Below, one piece after another: positions 7,542-17,196 of a DNA stretch of 64,000 nucleotides (its first letter is position 1; every line of letters begins with the position of its first letter). Origin of the DNA: Catenuloplanes atrovinosus (lineage in GTDB: Bacteria; Actinomycetota; Actinomycetes; Mycobacteriales; Micromonosporaceae). The translations under genes were made by a program, and so were the position numbers. The stretch covers positions 7,713,001 through 7,777,000 of the forward strand of contig NZ_JAVDYB010000001.1 of the NCBI RefSeq assembly GCF_031458235.1, written 5' to 3'. The notes under the pieces are model-generated. The model was not told the DNA's origin, made no database searches, and saw nothing but the letters and a program-made list of their open reading frames with translations.

Positions 7542-9041
7542 GTGACAGCGCCAGCCGCACCGGCACCCACGCCCGCCTCCACGGGCGAGATGCCGCGACT
7601 CAAGTCCGCCGACAGCACCAGGCGTCGCAACAGCGAGCTGGCGCTGTTGGCGCTGGCGCTGCTCCTGGTGCTGGCGTACTACGCCACGGTCGAGGCGACC
7701 ATGCTCGACACGATCACGCCGGACTTCTGGGTGCCGACCGCGGCGCTCGCCGGCGTGTTCCTGGCGATGCACGTGGTGATCCGGTTCCTCGCGCCGTTCG
7801 CGGACCCGGCGCTCATCCCGGCGGTCGCGCTGCTCAACGGGCTCGGCGTCGGCTTCCTCCGCCGCCTGGACCTGAGCAAGGTGGAGGCGGCCGACCAGGC
7901 CAACCTGTCCACCTTCTCCGGCGTCGGCGGCCGGCAGCTGGCCTGGACGCTGATCTCGGTGGTGCTGGCCGCCACGCTGCTCGCGCTGATCCGCGACCAC
8001 CGGAACGTCTCGCGGTACTCGTACACGCTGGGCCTCAGCGGCATCGTGCTGGTCATGATCCCGGCGGTGCTGCCCGCGCAGTTCTCCGAGGTCAACGGCG
8101 CCAAACTGTGGATTCGGTTCGGCGGCTTCGCGATCCAGCCCGGCGAGTTCGCCAAGCTGGCGCTGGTCGTGTTCTTCGCGTTCTACCTGGTCCGCAAGCG
8201 CGAGGTGCTGTCGCTGGCCAGCAAGCGGTTCCTGGGCATCGACTTCCCCCGCGGCCGTGACCTCGGCCCGGTGCTCGTCGTCTGGATGATGTCGCTGCTG
8301 GTGCTGGTGTTCGTGAAGGACCTCGGCACCGCGTTGCTGTACTTCGGCCTGTTCGTGGTCACGCTGTACGTGGCGACCGAGCGGGTGAGCTGGCTGATCA
8401 TCGGTCTGCTGCTGTTCTTCGGCGGCGTCTTCCTGGCGTACTTCCTGGGCAGCGCGATCGGCGGCCCGTTCGCGAACTTCTACGACCGCGCGCAGATCTG
8501 GCTGGACCCGTTCTCCGAGCCGGAGACCCGCGGCTACCAGTTGGTCCAATCGCTGCTGGGGCTCGGCACCGGCGGACTGTTCGGCTCCGGGCCGGGCGGC
8601 GGCGCGCCGCTCCAGATCCCGGAGGTCCAGAACGACTTCATCTTCGCCGGCATGGGCGAGGAGATCGGGCTCTTCGGCATCACCGCGCTGCTGATGCTCT
8701 ACCTGCTGATCGTCGAGCGCGGGCTGCGGGCCGGCCTGGACGTGCGTGACTCGTTCGGCAAGCTGGTCGCTGGTGGCCTGGCGTTCACCATGGGTTTGCA
8801 GGTCTTCGTCATCATCGGTGGCATCAGCGGCCTCATCCCGCTGACCGGCCAGACGACACCGTTCCTCTCCTCTGGGGGCTCCTCCTTGATGGCCAACTGG
8901 CTGCTGGTCGCGATGTTGCTGCGGATCTCGGACGCCGCGCGGCGCCCGCTCGCCTCGGGCGGCGGTCTCGCGGCGGCGCCGGGCGGCAAGCCCGCGCCTC
9001 AGCAGCTGCACGGCGCCCCGACGGAGGTGATCCGCCCGTGA
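7542..9041 (+). CDS. rodA: FtsW/RodA/SpoVE-family peptidoglycan glycosyltransferase
   Basis: A 499-residue SEDS-family polytopic membrane protein that polymerises lipid II into glycan strands with a cognate class B PBP. Ten or more hydrophobic helices are visible from about residue 27 to 470. SEDS landmarks include NGAKLWIRFGGFAIQPGEFAKLALV, the GYQLVQSLLGLGTGGLFG segment, and ENDFIFA-type and GQTTPFLSSGGSS motifs near the C-terminus. The GTG start at 7542 has AGGGAAAG upstream. It overlaps pbpA by GTGA, fitting a RodA-PbpA complex. The location inside the pstP-pbpA cluster favours the RodA paralogue (Rv0017c) over divisome FtsW. Confidence 0.95.
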   Translation: MTAPAAPAPTPASTGEMPRLKSADSTRRRNSELALLALALLLVLAYYATVEATMLDTITPDFWVPTAALAGVFLAMHVVIRFLAPFADPALIPAVALLNGLGVGFLRRLDLSKVEAADQANLSTFSGVGGRQLAWTLISVVLAATLLALIRDHRNVSRYSYTLGLSGIVLVMIPAVLPAQFSEVNGAKLWIRFGGFAIQPGEFAKLALVVFFAFYLVRKREVLSLASKRFLGIDFPRGRDLGPVLVVWMMSLLVLVFVKDLGTALLYFGLFVVTLYVATERVSWLIIGLLLFFGGVFLAYFLGSAIGGPFANFYDRAQIWLDPFSEPETRGYQLVQSLLGLGTGGLFGSGPGGGAPLQIPEVQNDFIFAGMGEEIGLFGITALLMLYLLIVERGLRAGLDVRDSFGKLVAGGLAFTMGLQVFVIIGGISGLIPLTGQTTPFLSSGGSSLMANWLLVAMLLRISDAARRPLASGGGLAAAPGGKPAPQQLHGAPTEVIRP

Positions 9042-10561
9042 ACGCGCCACTGCGCAAGGCCGGCATCGTCATCCTGGTGCTGTTCGGCATGCTCTTCGCG
9101 AACCTGAACTGGGTGCAGGCGGTCAAGGGCGAGGAGTACCGGACCAACGAGTACAACGCCTCCCGCACCCGGATCGCGGAGTACGGCAAGCAGCGCGGCA
9201 ACGTGGAGGTCAACTCCGGCGGCACCAGCACGGAGGCGGTGGCGCTGAGCAAGCCCACCGACGACGCGCTGAGCTACCAGCGGGAGTACCCGTTCGGCGA
9301 CCTGTACGCGCACGTCGTCGGCTACAAGCCGGTGACCATGGCCAGCACCTCCGTGGAGCGCTTCGAGAACGACTACCTCTCCGGGCAGAGCGACGAGCTG
9401 TTCACGGACCGGGTGCGCGCACTGTTCACCGGCGAGGAGGCGGCCGGCGGCAACGTGCTGCTGACCGTCTCCAAGGCGGCGCAGGAGGCGGCGTACAAGG
9501 GGCTGAAGGAGAACGAGCTCGGCGTCGACGTCGGCGCCGCGGTGGCGCTCGACCCGAGCACCGGCGCTATCCAGGCGATGGTCTCCATGCCGAGCTTCGA
9601 CCCGACGCCGCTGGCCGGCCACAACTACGACGAGGCGGGCGCGGCGTACGCGAAGTACGAGGCGGAGAAGAACAACCCGCTGCTCAATCGCGCGGTGGCG
9701 GACGTCTGGCCGCCCGGCTCGGTCATGAAGATCATCGACTCGGCGGCGGCGCTGGAGAGCGGCCTGACGCCGGAGACGTCGATCCAGGCCGGTCCGTCGT
9801 ACGTCGCGCCCGGCACCACGCACGAGATCACGAACGCGGGCCCGGGCGTCTGCCCGGAGCAGCAGATCACGATGATCCGGGCGCTGACCGTCTCCTGCAA
9901 CACCAGCTTCGCCCGACTGGCGGTGGAGAAGCTCGGCGCCGACACGCTGAAGAAGAAGGCGCAGGCGTTCGGCTTCGAGGATAAGGCGCTGACCTGCGGC
10001 AACTTGCGGAGCAACACCGGCCTCACGGTCGCGGCCAGCACCACCGGCGAGATCGCAAACCCGGACGGCTCCGAGGACAAGGCGGCGCTCGCCCAGTCCG
10101 CGATCGGCCAGAAGGACGTGCGGATCACGCCGCTGCAGGGGGCGATGATCGCGGCCGCGGTGGCGAACGACGGCGTGCAGATGCGTCCGTACCTCGTGCA
10201 GCGCCTGCTCGGCCCGGACCGCACCTCCACGCACTACACCGCGAGCCCGCAGGAACTGCGCCGCTCGGTCTCCAGCGACGTCGCCCGCGACCTGCGGACC
10301 ATGATGGAGAGCGTGGTCAACAACGGTACGGCCACGTCCGCGCAGGTCGAGGGCTACGAGGTCGGCGGCAAGACCGGCACCTCGCAGAACGGCATCACGG
10401 ACAACCACGGCTGGTTCGTCGGGTACGCCATGAAGGACGGCAAGCCGGTCTCCGCGGTCGCGGTGTTCCTGGAGTCGGCCGGTGACGCCGGCTCGGCCGA
10501 GGCGACCCGGATCGCCGGTCAGATCCTGAAGGCCGTCACCTCGGAGCGGGGCGGAAACTGA
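9038..10561 (+). CDS. pbpA: Class B penicillin-binding protein PbpA (transpeptidase)
   Basis: A 507-residue D,D-transpeptidase that crosslinks peptidoglycan made by the adjacent SEDS protein. An N-terminal signal-anchor (about residues 8-24) is followed by a dimerisation module and a transpeptidase domain. The catalytic motifs are GSVMK (nucleophile Ser228, Lys231), SCN (286-288) and KTGT (445-448). The start overlaps the rodA stop (GTGA), and its own stop overlaps the pknA start (TGATG). The length matches the Rv0016c type. In mycobacteria PbpA activity is modulated by the neighbouring kinases. Confidence 0.97.
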   Translation: MNAPLRKAGIVILVLFGMLFANLNWVQAVKGEEYRTNEYNASRTRIAEYGKQRGNVEVNSGGTSTEAVALSKPTDDALSYQREYPFGDLYAHVVGYKPVTMASTSVERFENDYLSGQSDELFTDRVRALFTGEEAAGGNVLLTVSKAAQEAAYKGLKENELGVDVGAAVALDPSTGAIQAMVSMPSFDPTPLAGHNYDEAGAAYAKYEAEKNNPLLNRAVADVWPPGSVMKIIDSAAALESGLTPETSIQAGPSYVAPGTTHEITNAGPGVCPEQQITMIRALTVSCNTSFARLAVEKLGADTLKKKAQAFGFEDKALTCGNLRSNTGLTVAASTTGEIANPDGSEDKAALAQSAIGQKDVRITPLQGAMIAAAVANDGVQMRPYLVQRLLGPDRTSTHYTASPQELRRSVSSDVARDLRTMMESVVNNGTATSAQVEGYEVGGKTGTSQNGITDNHGWFVGYAMKDGKPVSAVAVFLESAGDAGSAEATRIAGQILKAVTSERGGN

Positions 10562-11973
10562 TGATCGCGCCCGGAGCCATGCTCGGCGGTCGGTACCGCC
10601 TGGAGGACCGCATCGCCAGCGGCGGCATGGGCGACGTCTGGAAGGGCACCGACGAGGTGCTCGGCCGGACCGTCGCGGTGAAGATCCTGCTCCCGGCGCT
10701 GCTGGACGAGCACGGATTCGCCGAGCGGTTCCGTGGCGAGGCGCGCACGATGGCGACGGTCAACCACCCGGGCGTGGTCGACATCTACGACTACGGCAGT
10801 GACTCCCAGGTCGCGTTCCTGGTGATGGAGTACGTGGAGGGCGACGCGCTCTCCCGCACGCTCGGCAAGGTCGGCCGGCTCACCCCGGCCCGTACCATGG
10901 CGCTGGTCGCCCAGGCCGCGGACGCGCTGCACGCGGCCCACCAGAAGGGCATCGTCCACCGCGACGTCAAGCCGGGAAACCTGCTGGTCAGGCCGAACGG
11001 CACGCTGGTGCTCACCGACTTCGGCATCGCCCGGTCGGACATGGTCGGCTCGCTGACCGTGGCCGGCTCCGTGCTGGGCACCGCGGCCTACATCTCGCCG
11101 GAGCAGGCCTCCGGCGAGACCGCCACGCCTGCCTCGGACGTGTACGCGCTCGGCGTGGTGGCGTACCAGTGCCTGTCCGGCCGCCGGCCGTTCGAGGGCG
11201 ACAACCCGCTGGACATCGCGATGCGGCACGTCCGCGACACGCCGCGCCCACTCCCGGCGGACATTCCGCCGCAGGCGCGCGCGATCGTCGAGCGCGCGAT
11301 GTCGAAGGCGCCGGCCGCCCGCTTCCCGAGCGCCGCCGCGATGGCGGTCGCCGCGCGTCAGGCCGCGACCGCGCTGGCCAACACGCCCCGCCCGGCCAAC
11401 CGGCCGAGCTCCGGCGCGCCGGTCACCGGCCGCGTCTCCGCGCCGCCGGCCGTCGGCCCGGCGTCACCGACCTCCCCGGCCGCGGTCGCCGCGGTCGGAC
11501 CCCCGCCGGTCGCGCACCCGCCGATCAGCGGTCAGCCCATGGTCGGCGGTCAGGCGCCGCCGATCCGCGGCGCGGCCACCGTGCCGCCCCCGATCGGGGC
11601 GCCGCAGCAGGTGCCGCACTACGCGCCGATGTACCCGCCGCCCGCCGGCGGGTCGACCAGCCGGCAGGTGCTGATCGTGCTCGCGATCGTGCTCGGCCTG
11701 CTGGTCCTGCTCTGCGCCGGGGTCATCGCCTGGCTGGCCGGCCGCAGCAACACCGTGGCCCTCGACACTCCACCGGGTGTGACGAGGGTCGTCACCGACG
11801 CCGGAACTGACATTGTCTCGGCTGCGTCGTACCGTCGGGATGAGCGAATTGACCCGGACCGGGCGATCGAGAATGATCGACCGGTCCCGCATGTGTTCAA
11901 CGACCAGGCCGGCGGAGAGCCGGCGCCGGGGACGAACGAGCTCCCCATGACCGAAGGACGACAGACGAGATGA
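10561..11973 (+). CDS. pknA: Ser/Thr protein kinase PknA-like
   Basis: A 470-residue eukaryotic-type kinase. The kinase domain (about 10-270) has the glycine loop ASGGMGDV, catalytic Lys41, HRDVKPGN (Asp135) and DFG (Asp153), with a Thr/Ser-containing activation loop ending in GTAAYISPEQ. A long Pro/Ala/Val-rich juxtamembrane linker (about 280-360) leads to a transmembrane helix (about 363-387) and a short extracellular tail without PASTA repeats, as in PknA. It probably phosphorylates FHA proteins and cell-division or wall-synthesis substrates. The start overlaps the pbpA stop and its stop overlaps the pknB start, so it lies within the coupled operon. Confidence 0.95.
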   Translation: MIAPGAMLGGRYRLEDRIASGGMGDVWKGTDEVLGRTVAVKILLPALLDEHGFAERFRGEARTMATVNHPGVVDIYDYGSDSQVAFLVMEYVEGDALSRTLGKVGRLTPARTMALVAQAADALHAAHQKGIVHRDVKPGNLLVRPNGTLVLTDFGIARSDMVGSLTVAGSVLGTAAYISPEQASGETATPASDVYALGVVAYQCLSGRRPFEGDNPLDIAMRHVRDTPRPLPADIPPQARAIVERAMSKAPAARFPSAAAMAVAARQAATALANTPRPANRPSSGAPVTGRVSAPPAVGPASPTSPAAVAAVGPPPVAHPPISGQPMVGGQAPPIRGAATVPPPIGAPQQVPHYAPMYPPPAGGSTSRQVLIVLAIVLGLLVLLCAGVIAWLAGRSNTVALDTPPGVTRVVTDAGTDIVSAASYRRDERIDPDRAIENDRPVPHVFNDQAGGEPAPGTNELPMTEGRQTR

Positions 11974-13757
11974 CTGCGCAGGCCCGCCTGCTGGGTGGCA
12001 GGTATCAGGTCGGCGAGCTGCTCGGCTATGGCGGTATGGCCGAGGTGCACCACGGCCGCGACCTACGGCTCGGCCGTGACGTCGCGATCAAGATGCTCCG
12101 GACGGATCTCGCCCGTGACAACACCTTCCAGATGCGCTTCAGCAGGGAGGCGCAGAACGCCGCCGCCCTGAATCACCCGGCGATCGTCGCGGTCTATGAC
12201 ACCGGCGAGGAGATCGCCCCCACCGGCGAGAAGCTGCCGTTCATCGTCATGGAGTTCGTCAACGGGCGGACTCTGAAGGAGGTGCTCGCCGCGGAGGGCC
12301 GGCTCCAGCCGCGCCGCGCCTTCGAGATCATGGCGGACATCTGCGCCGCGCTGGAGTTCAGCCACCGGCACGGCATCATCCACCGGGACATCAAGCCCGG
12401 AAACGTGATGATGACCCAGACCGGCCAGGTCAAGGTGATGGACTTCGGCATCGCGCGCGCCCTGGCCAGCGGCGCCACCACGATGACGCAGACCAGCGCG
12501 GTCATCGGCACCGCTCAGTACCTCTCGCCGGAGCAGGCGCGCGGCGAGCCGGTGGACGCCCGGTCGGACGTCTACGCGGCCGGTTGCGTGCTCTTCGAGC
12601 TGGTCGTGGGCCACCCGCCGTTCGTCGGCGACAGCCCGGTCAGCGTCGCCTACCAGCACGTGCGGGAGGAGCCGCCGACTCCGAGCGACCTCAACCCCGA
12701 GGCCGGCCCGGACCTGGACGCGATCGCGCTCAAGGCGCTGTCGAAGAACCCGGCGAACCGTTACCAGAGCGCCGGCGAGATGCGCGCCGACCTGCTGCGC
12801 GCCGCCACCGGCCGCCCGGTGATGGCGACGCCGGTGATGCGCGAGGACGAGACGCAGTACCTCGGCGCGGCGACGCAGATGACCGGCGCCACCCGGGCGA
12901 TCCCGCAGGGCGGTGGCCTGCCGCCGCGCCCGGCGAAGAAGGAGTCGTCCGCCTGGATCGTGGCCGGCCTGAGCGCGGTCGCGGTGCTGGTGGTGATCGG
13001 CCTGATCGCCTGGGTCGCGCTGAACGGCAACCAGACCGACGAGCCCACGAGCGTGCAGGTGGCCAACGTCGTCGGCATGTCACGCGACGACGCGGAGAGG
13101 AAACTCCGGGACGACGGCCTGGTGCCCGCGCTCAGCAAGCAGGCGCAGACGGACAACTGCACCGTCGGCCAGGTCGTGGACCAGGACCCGGAGGCGGACG
13201 CCTCGGTGGACAAGGGCGCCACGGTGACGCTGACCATGTGCGCGGAGAAGGACACCATCCAGGTTCCGAACCTCGTGGGCACCACCTGGGACGCGGCCGA
13301 GAAGGAGCTGACCGACGCGGGCCTCAAGCCGGAGCGCCGGGACGTTAACGGCACGGCCGAGGAGGGCCAGGTCGTCAAGGTCGACAAGGTGGGCGAGTCG
13401 GTCCCGAAGGGCACGACGATCGTCGTCGAGGTCTCCCGCGGCAACATGGCGGACGTGCCGAACGTGGTGAACCAGAGCGTGGCCGCCGCGACGGCGCTGC
13501 TGCAGAACGCCGGCTTCCAGGTGCAGCAGGTGCCGGGCCAGTCGGTCCCGGCCGACCAGCAGCCGAAGGTGACCGACCAGAGCCCGAACGCCAACAGTCA
13601 GGCGGAGACCGGCAGCACGGTCCAGATCACGGTCACCGTGCCGCAGGACCCGGAGCCGCAGACGCCCGAGCCGGACCCGGGCAACTCCGAGCCGCCGGGC
13701 GGCGGCAACCCGACGGCGACGCCGCCGACCGGGTCGCCCACCTCCGACCCGGAGTGA
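11970..13757 (+). CDS. pknB: PASTA-domain Ser/Thr kinase PknB
   Basis: A 595-residue sensor kinase. The kinase domain (about 11-275) has Lys41, HRDIKPGN (Asp140), DFG (Asp158) and an activation loop GATTMTQTSAVIGT whose Thr171/Thr173 correspond to the autophosphorylated threonines of mycobacterial PknB. A single transmembrane helix (about 327-350) is followed by three PASTA domains beginning with VANVVGMSRDDAE, VPNLVGTTWDAAE and VPNVVNQSVAAAT. An acidic Pro-rich C-terminal tail follows. PASTA domains sense muropeptide or lipid II. Mycobacterial PknB has four PASTA units, so three is one fewer. This is the last gene of the operon, with a strong terminator 15 nt downstream. Confidence 0.96.
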   Translation: MTAQARLLGGRYQVGELLGYGGMAEVHHGRDLRLGRDVAIKMLRTDLARDNTFQMRFSREAQNAAALNHPAIVAVYDTGEEIAPTGEKLPFIVMEFVNGRTLKEVLAAEGRLQPRRAFEIMADICAALEFSHRHGIIHRDIKPGNVMMTQTGQVKVMDFGIARALASGATTMTQTSAVIGTAQYLSPEQARGEPVDARSDVYAAGCVLFELVVGHPPFVGDSPVSVAYQHVREEPPTPSDLNPEAGPDLDAIALKALSKNPANRYQSAGEMRADLLRAATGRPVMATPVMREDETQYLGAATQMTGATRAIPQGGGLPPRPAKKESSAWIVAGLSAVAVLVVIGLIAWVALNGNQTDEPTSVQVANVVGMSRDDAERKLRDDGLVPALSKQAQTDNCTVGQVVDQDPEADASVDKGATVTLTMCAEKDTIQVPNLVGTTWDAAEKELTDAGLKPERRDVNGTAEEGQVVKVDKVGESVPKGTTIVVEVSRGNMADVPNVVNQSVAAATALLQNAGFQVQQVPGQSVPADQQPKVTDQSPNANSQAETGSTVQITVTVPQDPEPQTPEPDPGNSEPPGGGNPTATPPTGSPTSDPE

Positions 13758-13771
13758 CCCACCGACGATCA

Positions 13772-13800
13772 AGGGCCGTGACCGCGAAGGTCACGGCCCT
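13772..13800. terminator. Bidirectional terminator between pknB and the amidotransferase gene
   Basis: Perfect 12-bp inverted repeat AGGGCCGTGACC / GGTCACGGCCCT with loop GCGAA, located in the convergent gap between pknB and the minus-strand amidotransferase gene. There is no long T-tract, as is usual in high-G+C actinobacteria. Confidence 0.85.
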
Positions 13801-13865
13801 CGGCCGTTCAGCAGGACGAACACCACCATCATCAGCGGGTACGCCGGGCGCGCCCGGCGAGTGGA

Positions 13866-14510
13866 TCAGACGAACGCGCCGAGGCGCCGGGTCTCCGCCT
13901 CCGCGGCCAGCTCCGGCGCGCGCTCCAGGGCCGCCGGCAGGCCGCACGAGGCCAGCCAGTTCGCCAGCATGGTGTGGCCGCCCTCGGTCAGCACGGACTC
14001 CGGGTGGAACTGCACGCCCTCGACCGGCAGCGTCCGGTGGCGCATCGCCATCACCACGCCGGACTCGGTCCTGCCGGTCACCTCGATCTCGTCCGGCAGC
14101 GTCTCCGGCAGCACCGCCAGCGAGTGGTAGCGGGTGGCGGTGAACGGGTCCGGCAGGCCGGCCAGCACGCCCTCGCCCTTGTGTGAGACCAGCGACGTCT
14201 TGCCGTGCAGCAGCTCGGGCGCGTGCGTCACGGTGGCGCCGAACGCGGCACCGATCGCCTGGTGGCCGAGGCAGACGCCGAACAGCGGGATCTTCCCGGC
14301 GTACTCCCGGATCACGTCCATCATGATCCCGGCGCGCTCGGGCGTACCCGGCCCGGGGGAGAGCAGGACCCCGGCGGCGCCGGAGCGGCCGACGTCGGCC
14401 GTGCCGATCTCGTCGTTGCGCCGCACCTCGCACTCCGCGCCGAGCTGGCCCAGGTACTGCACGAGGTTGAAGACGAACGAGTCGTAGTTGTCGATCACCA
14501 GGATGCGCAT
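13866..14510 (-). CDS. Anthranilate/aminodeoxychorismate synthase glutaminase subunit
   Basis: A 214-residue class I glutamine amidotransferase that supplies ammonia to a chorismate-converting partner (TrpE or PabB type). The oxyanion segment SPGPGTPERAG, nucleophile motif GVCLGHQ (Cys80) and the His-Glu dyad in VQFHPES (His169, Glu171) are all present, so it should be active. Placement next to pknB matches Rv0013 of mycobacteria, annotated trpG although the in vivo partner (folate versus tryptophan) is not settled by sequence. No trpE or pabB gene is in the window. The start follows the preceding small membrane-protein gene by 2 nt, suggesting co-transcription. Confidence 0.9.
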   Translation of the reverse strand: MRILVIDNYDSFVFNLVQYLGQLGAECEVRRNDEIGTADVGRSGAAGVLLSPGPGTPERAGIMMDVIREYAGKIPLFGVCLGHQAIGAAFGATVTHAPELLHGKTSLVSHKGEGVLAGLPDPFTATRYHSLAVLPETLPDEIEVTGRTESGVVMAMRHRTLPVEGVQFHPESVLTEGGHTMLANWLASCGLPAALERAPELAAEAETRRLGAFV

Positions 14511-14512
14511 CG

Positions 14513-14797
14513 TCAGCTCGCCGTCGGCTCGGGGTTGTTGGTCGTGATGTCGTAGGGCAGGTCGTGGCCGTCACCCGGGCCGGGCGTGGCCTCCCCGCTG
14601 GCGCCGCCGGCCGGCCCCTGCTGCGTCGACGTGCCGAAGTCGTCACCGACCTGCACGTCGTCGAACGGCAGGATCGGCTCGGCCCAGGGGAAGACCACGA
14701 ACCAGAGCAGCGCCACCAGGACGCCGGTGATCAGCAGCGAGCCGGTGATCTTGCCCGGCGTGCCGAACGGCAGTTTGCTCCAGATCCACGCGTACAT
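14513..14797 (-). CDS. Small conserved membrane protein
   Basis: A 94-residue protein with one clear transmembrane helix (about residues 18-37, ITGSLLITGVLVALLWFVVF) preceded by a short N-terminus containing WSKLPFGTPGK and followed by an acidic, Gly/Ser/Pro-rich extracellular tail. It lies in the minus-strand unit sortase E - this gene - amidotransferase gene with 2-4 nt gaps. Comparable small proteins occur at this place in related actinobacteria. No enzymatic motif is visible. A structural partner of the sortase or the division machinery is only a guess from position. Confidence 0.8.
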   Translation of the reverse strand: MYAWIWSKLPFGTPGKITGSLLITGVLVALLWFVVFPWAEPILPFDDVQVGDDFGTSTQQGPAGGASGEATPGPGDGHDLPYDITTNNPEPTAS

Positions 14798-14801
14798 GCG
14801 G

Positions 14802-16199
14802 CTACTCCAGGACCGAGGGCTTCTCGCCGGCCACGCGCGGCTCCTGGCTGGACAACTCCGCGTGGATGATCAGGCGCTCGTAGTTGTCGAGCTTCGGGTT
14901 GCAGGTGGTCAGCGTGAGCATGCGCTTGGTCGGCTCCGCGCCCGGGTAGTTCGGCACCGGCGCGACCACCTCGACCTGGTTCGGCTTGACGATGTGCTCC
15001 TGGGTGACCTGGTAGATGTACCAGGTGTCCTTGGTCTCGACCACGATCGGATCGCCCTCGACCAGCTCGTCCAGCGCCCAGAACGTGGCCCGGTTGCGGT
15101 GCCCGGCCACGGAGAAGTTGCCGACCTCACCGGGCATCGCGGTGTTCGGGTAGTGGCCGGGCGCGTACCGGATGTCCTCGGGCGTGACGCCCTGGTTGAC
15201 CACCCACCGCTTGTCGAGCTTGGGGATGTAGAGCCGGCCGACCGGGCCGTCCGGCGCGGCCTCGGCGGAGACGGTCGGCGTCGGGCCGACCGTGGGCGGG
15301 TTGTCCCAGGCCTGATTGAGCTGCTCGTCCAGGTCGCTCTGGTGCGCGTCGACGACCGCGCCGGAGCCCCAGACCTCGTACGCCGCGAAGAGCAGCACCA
15401 CGAGACCGAACGTGATCATGAGTTCGCCGGCGCCGCGGACCACCGCCATGGTCCGGGTCAGCCAGGTCGGGCGGGTCAGCTCGGAGTAGACGCTCTTGTA
15501 GCCGTCCTCCACCCGCTCCGCGCGCAGCTGCACGACCTTGGCGCCGCGCGGGACCTTGGGCTTCTCCGCGGGCTCACCGCCCTCGGGGGCCTTCTCGCCC
15601 GCACCGCTGCTGCGCTCCGCCTCGGCCCGGCGCGTCCGGTCCGGGTCCGCGCTGAGTATCGCGCCCATCATCATCGTGGGGCCCGCTATCGGCGACGCGG
15701 GCGCCGCGGCCGGTGACGCCGGCGCGGCGGCGGTCGGGGTGGGCGCCGGCGGAAAGGGCGGGGCCGGCGTGGGGGAGGGCCGGTGCGGCCGCGGGGTGGC
15801 CGGTGCCGCGTGGCTCGGTGCCGCGTGGCTCGGTGCCGCGTGACTGGGTGCCGTGGGCGCGGAGGGCCAGGTCGTGGTGGCGTCCGGCGCGGCCTGCCGC
15901 GGGGACATCACGGGCGGGCGTGGACCGGCCGGGCGGGACGGCAGCGGCGCCGTGGTCTGCGTGTCGCCGGCCGTACCGTACGGCGTGGTCTGTGGGGTTT
16001 TGGGGTACGGCGAGGGGCGGGACGGCGGGTTCGGCGCGGTGCCACCGTACACGCGCGGGATTATCGCGGTGCCCTCCGCGTCCACGATCGGCGCCGCGGG
16101 CGGCTCCGGCGTCTCGGGCGGGCGCGACGGCGAGTAGGTGCTGGCGGCGTACGTGGCCGGCTGACCACGGCGCCCGGTCGGCGGCTTGTCGCTGTTCAT
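14802..16199 (-). CDS. Class E sortase with long Pro-rich cytoplasmic N-terminus
   Basis: A protein of about 465 residues. A Pro/Ala/Ser/Thr-rich N-terminal half includes a threefold SHAAP repeat. A transmembrane helix (about 254-275) and a C-terminal sortase barrel follow, with catalytic His in FSVAGHRN (about 367), Cys in LTLTTCNP (about 433) and Arg in NYER (about 442). TLTTC and the actinobacterial context point to class E sortases, which join LAXTG-type surface proteins to the wall. The Pro-rich cytoplasmic extension is unusually long for the family. ATG at 16199 is preferred because CGGAG lies 8 nt upstream; the GTG at 16208, overlapping the DUF881 stop, is an alternative. No sortase substrate with an LAXTG-like tail was noticed in the window. 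Confidence 0.9.
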   Translation of the reverse strand: MNSDKPPTGRRGQPATYAASTYSPSRPPETPEPPAAPIVDAEGTAIIPRVYGGTAPNPPSRPSPYPKTPQTTPYGTAGDTQTTAPLPSRPAGPRPPVMSPRQAAPDATTTWPSAPTAPSHAAPSHAAPSHAAPATPRPHRPSPTPAPPFPPAPTPTAAAPASPAAAPASPIAGPTMMMGAILSADPDRTRRAEAERSSGAGEKAPEGGEPAEKPKVPRGAKVVQLRAERVEDGYKSVYSELTRPTWLTRTMAVVRGAGELMITFGLVVLLFAAYEVWGSGAVVDAHQSDLDEQLNQAWDNPPTVGPTPTVSAEAAPDGPVGRLYIPKLDKRWVVNQGVTPEDIRYAPGHYPNTAMPGEVGNFSVAGHRNRATFWALDELVEGDPIVVETKDTWYIYQVTQEHIVKPNQVEVVAPVPNYPGAEPTKRMLTLTTCNPKLDNYERLIIHAELSSQEPRVAGEKPSVLE

Positions 16200-16204
16200 C
16201 GCGG

Positions 16205-17005
16205 TCACTCCGGGACAGCCGCCGAGCGCAGTGCGGTGGATCCGTCATACGCCGGCACGGTGGTGTTCCCTTCCACGGTCTCTCGATAACCCAGCCCGTA
16301 ATCGGCCACCGCCTGGCGGAAGGCCTGGACCCCGGACGACGCGGCGAGGGACTGCCGCATCGGCTCCGGATCGCCGATCGCGACGATCTCGAAGGGCGGG
16401 GAGTAGTTCCGCCCGTGGAGAAGCAGCGTGTTGCCGACACAGCGTACCGCGCTGGTCGAGATGACCCGAACTCCCATAATCGACATCGCCTCGGCCCCGC
16501 CGGCCCACAGCGCGTTGACCACGGCCTGTACGTCACCCTGGTGCACGACGAGATCATCGTTCGTGGCGCCGCCCGTGGTGTCGCTCCGCACCGCGTCGTC
16601 CAGCACCACCTTCACGCCCGGACCGCCCAGCTCGGTGAACCCGGCCTGCTGCTGATATCCGTTCGCCCGGTCGTTCTGCGCCCGCACCGAGCTGTCCGAG
16701 GAGCCCTGCGCGTCGGTCTGGGCCCGCACGTCGTCGCGCAGCGCTGCCGCCCGGTCCTCCGCGGCCGCCACCCGGTCACGCTGGTCCTCGATCAGCTGGG
16801 CCAGCTGCGGCCGCCGATCCTCCCGCAGCGAGGTGCCGGCCGCGGTGGTGGCGCTGGTGGTGAACAGCAGGCCCGCGGCCAGCGCGATCACCGGGGTGCC
16901 GATCGACCAGACGGTGGGCTTGCGGCCGCGCCGGCCGGGGCGCAGGGCCCCGGTCGCACGCCCCAGCACCTGCCGCCACGACCGGACGTCGTCGGTGTAC
17001 TCCAC
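16205..17005 (-). CDS. DUF881 membrane protein
   Basis: A 266-residue protein with an N-terminal cytoplasmic segment, one transmembrane helix (about 34-55) and an extracellular coiled-coil-like region (about 60-100, rich in Asp, Arg, Ala and Gln). The conserved DUF881 core contains [34 protein letters not shown] and [14 protein letters not shown]. The counterpart in mycobacteria is Rv0012, next to crgA and trpG. Its biochemical role is unknown; proximity suggests cell-envelope or division work. It is the first gene of the minus-strand unit, overlapping or abutting the sortase gene, and is divergent from crgA across a gap of about 190 bp that must carry both promoters. Confidence 0.9.
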   Translation of the reverse strand: MEYTDDVRSWRQVLGRATGALRPGRRGRKPTVWSIGTPVIALAAGLLFTTSATTAAGTSLREDRRPQLAQLIEDQRDRVAAAEDRAAALRDDVRAQTDAQGSSDSSVRAQNDRANGYQQQAGFTELGGPGVKVVLDDAVRSDTTGGATNDDLVVHQGDVQAVVNALWAGGAEAMSIMGVRVISTSAVRCVGNTLLLHGRNYSPPFEIVAIGDPEPMRQSLAASSGVQAFRQAVADYGLGYRETVEGNTTVPAYDGSTALRSAAVPE

Positions 17006-17196
17006 GAGTGTTCCGTCCTCCCCGTGCCCGGGACCGCCGACCCGTCGCAGTTTCTTTGCGGCCCGTCGATGCTTTAGCGCGCCGCCTTGACTACGCTAAC
17101 CAACGAACAGTATTTCGCCACGGACCACCGCCGCTGCTACCGGTCGCCTGGTCAACGGGCGACCCGGTTCGATGACGGCAACCACAGGAGAACGCA

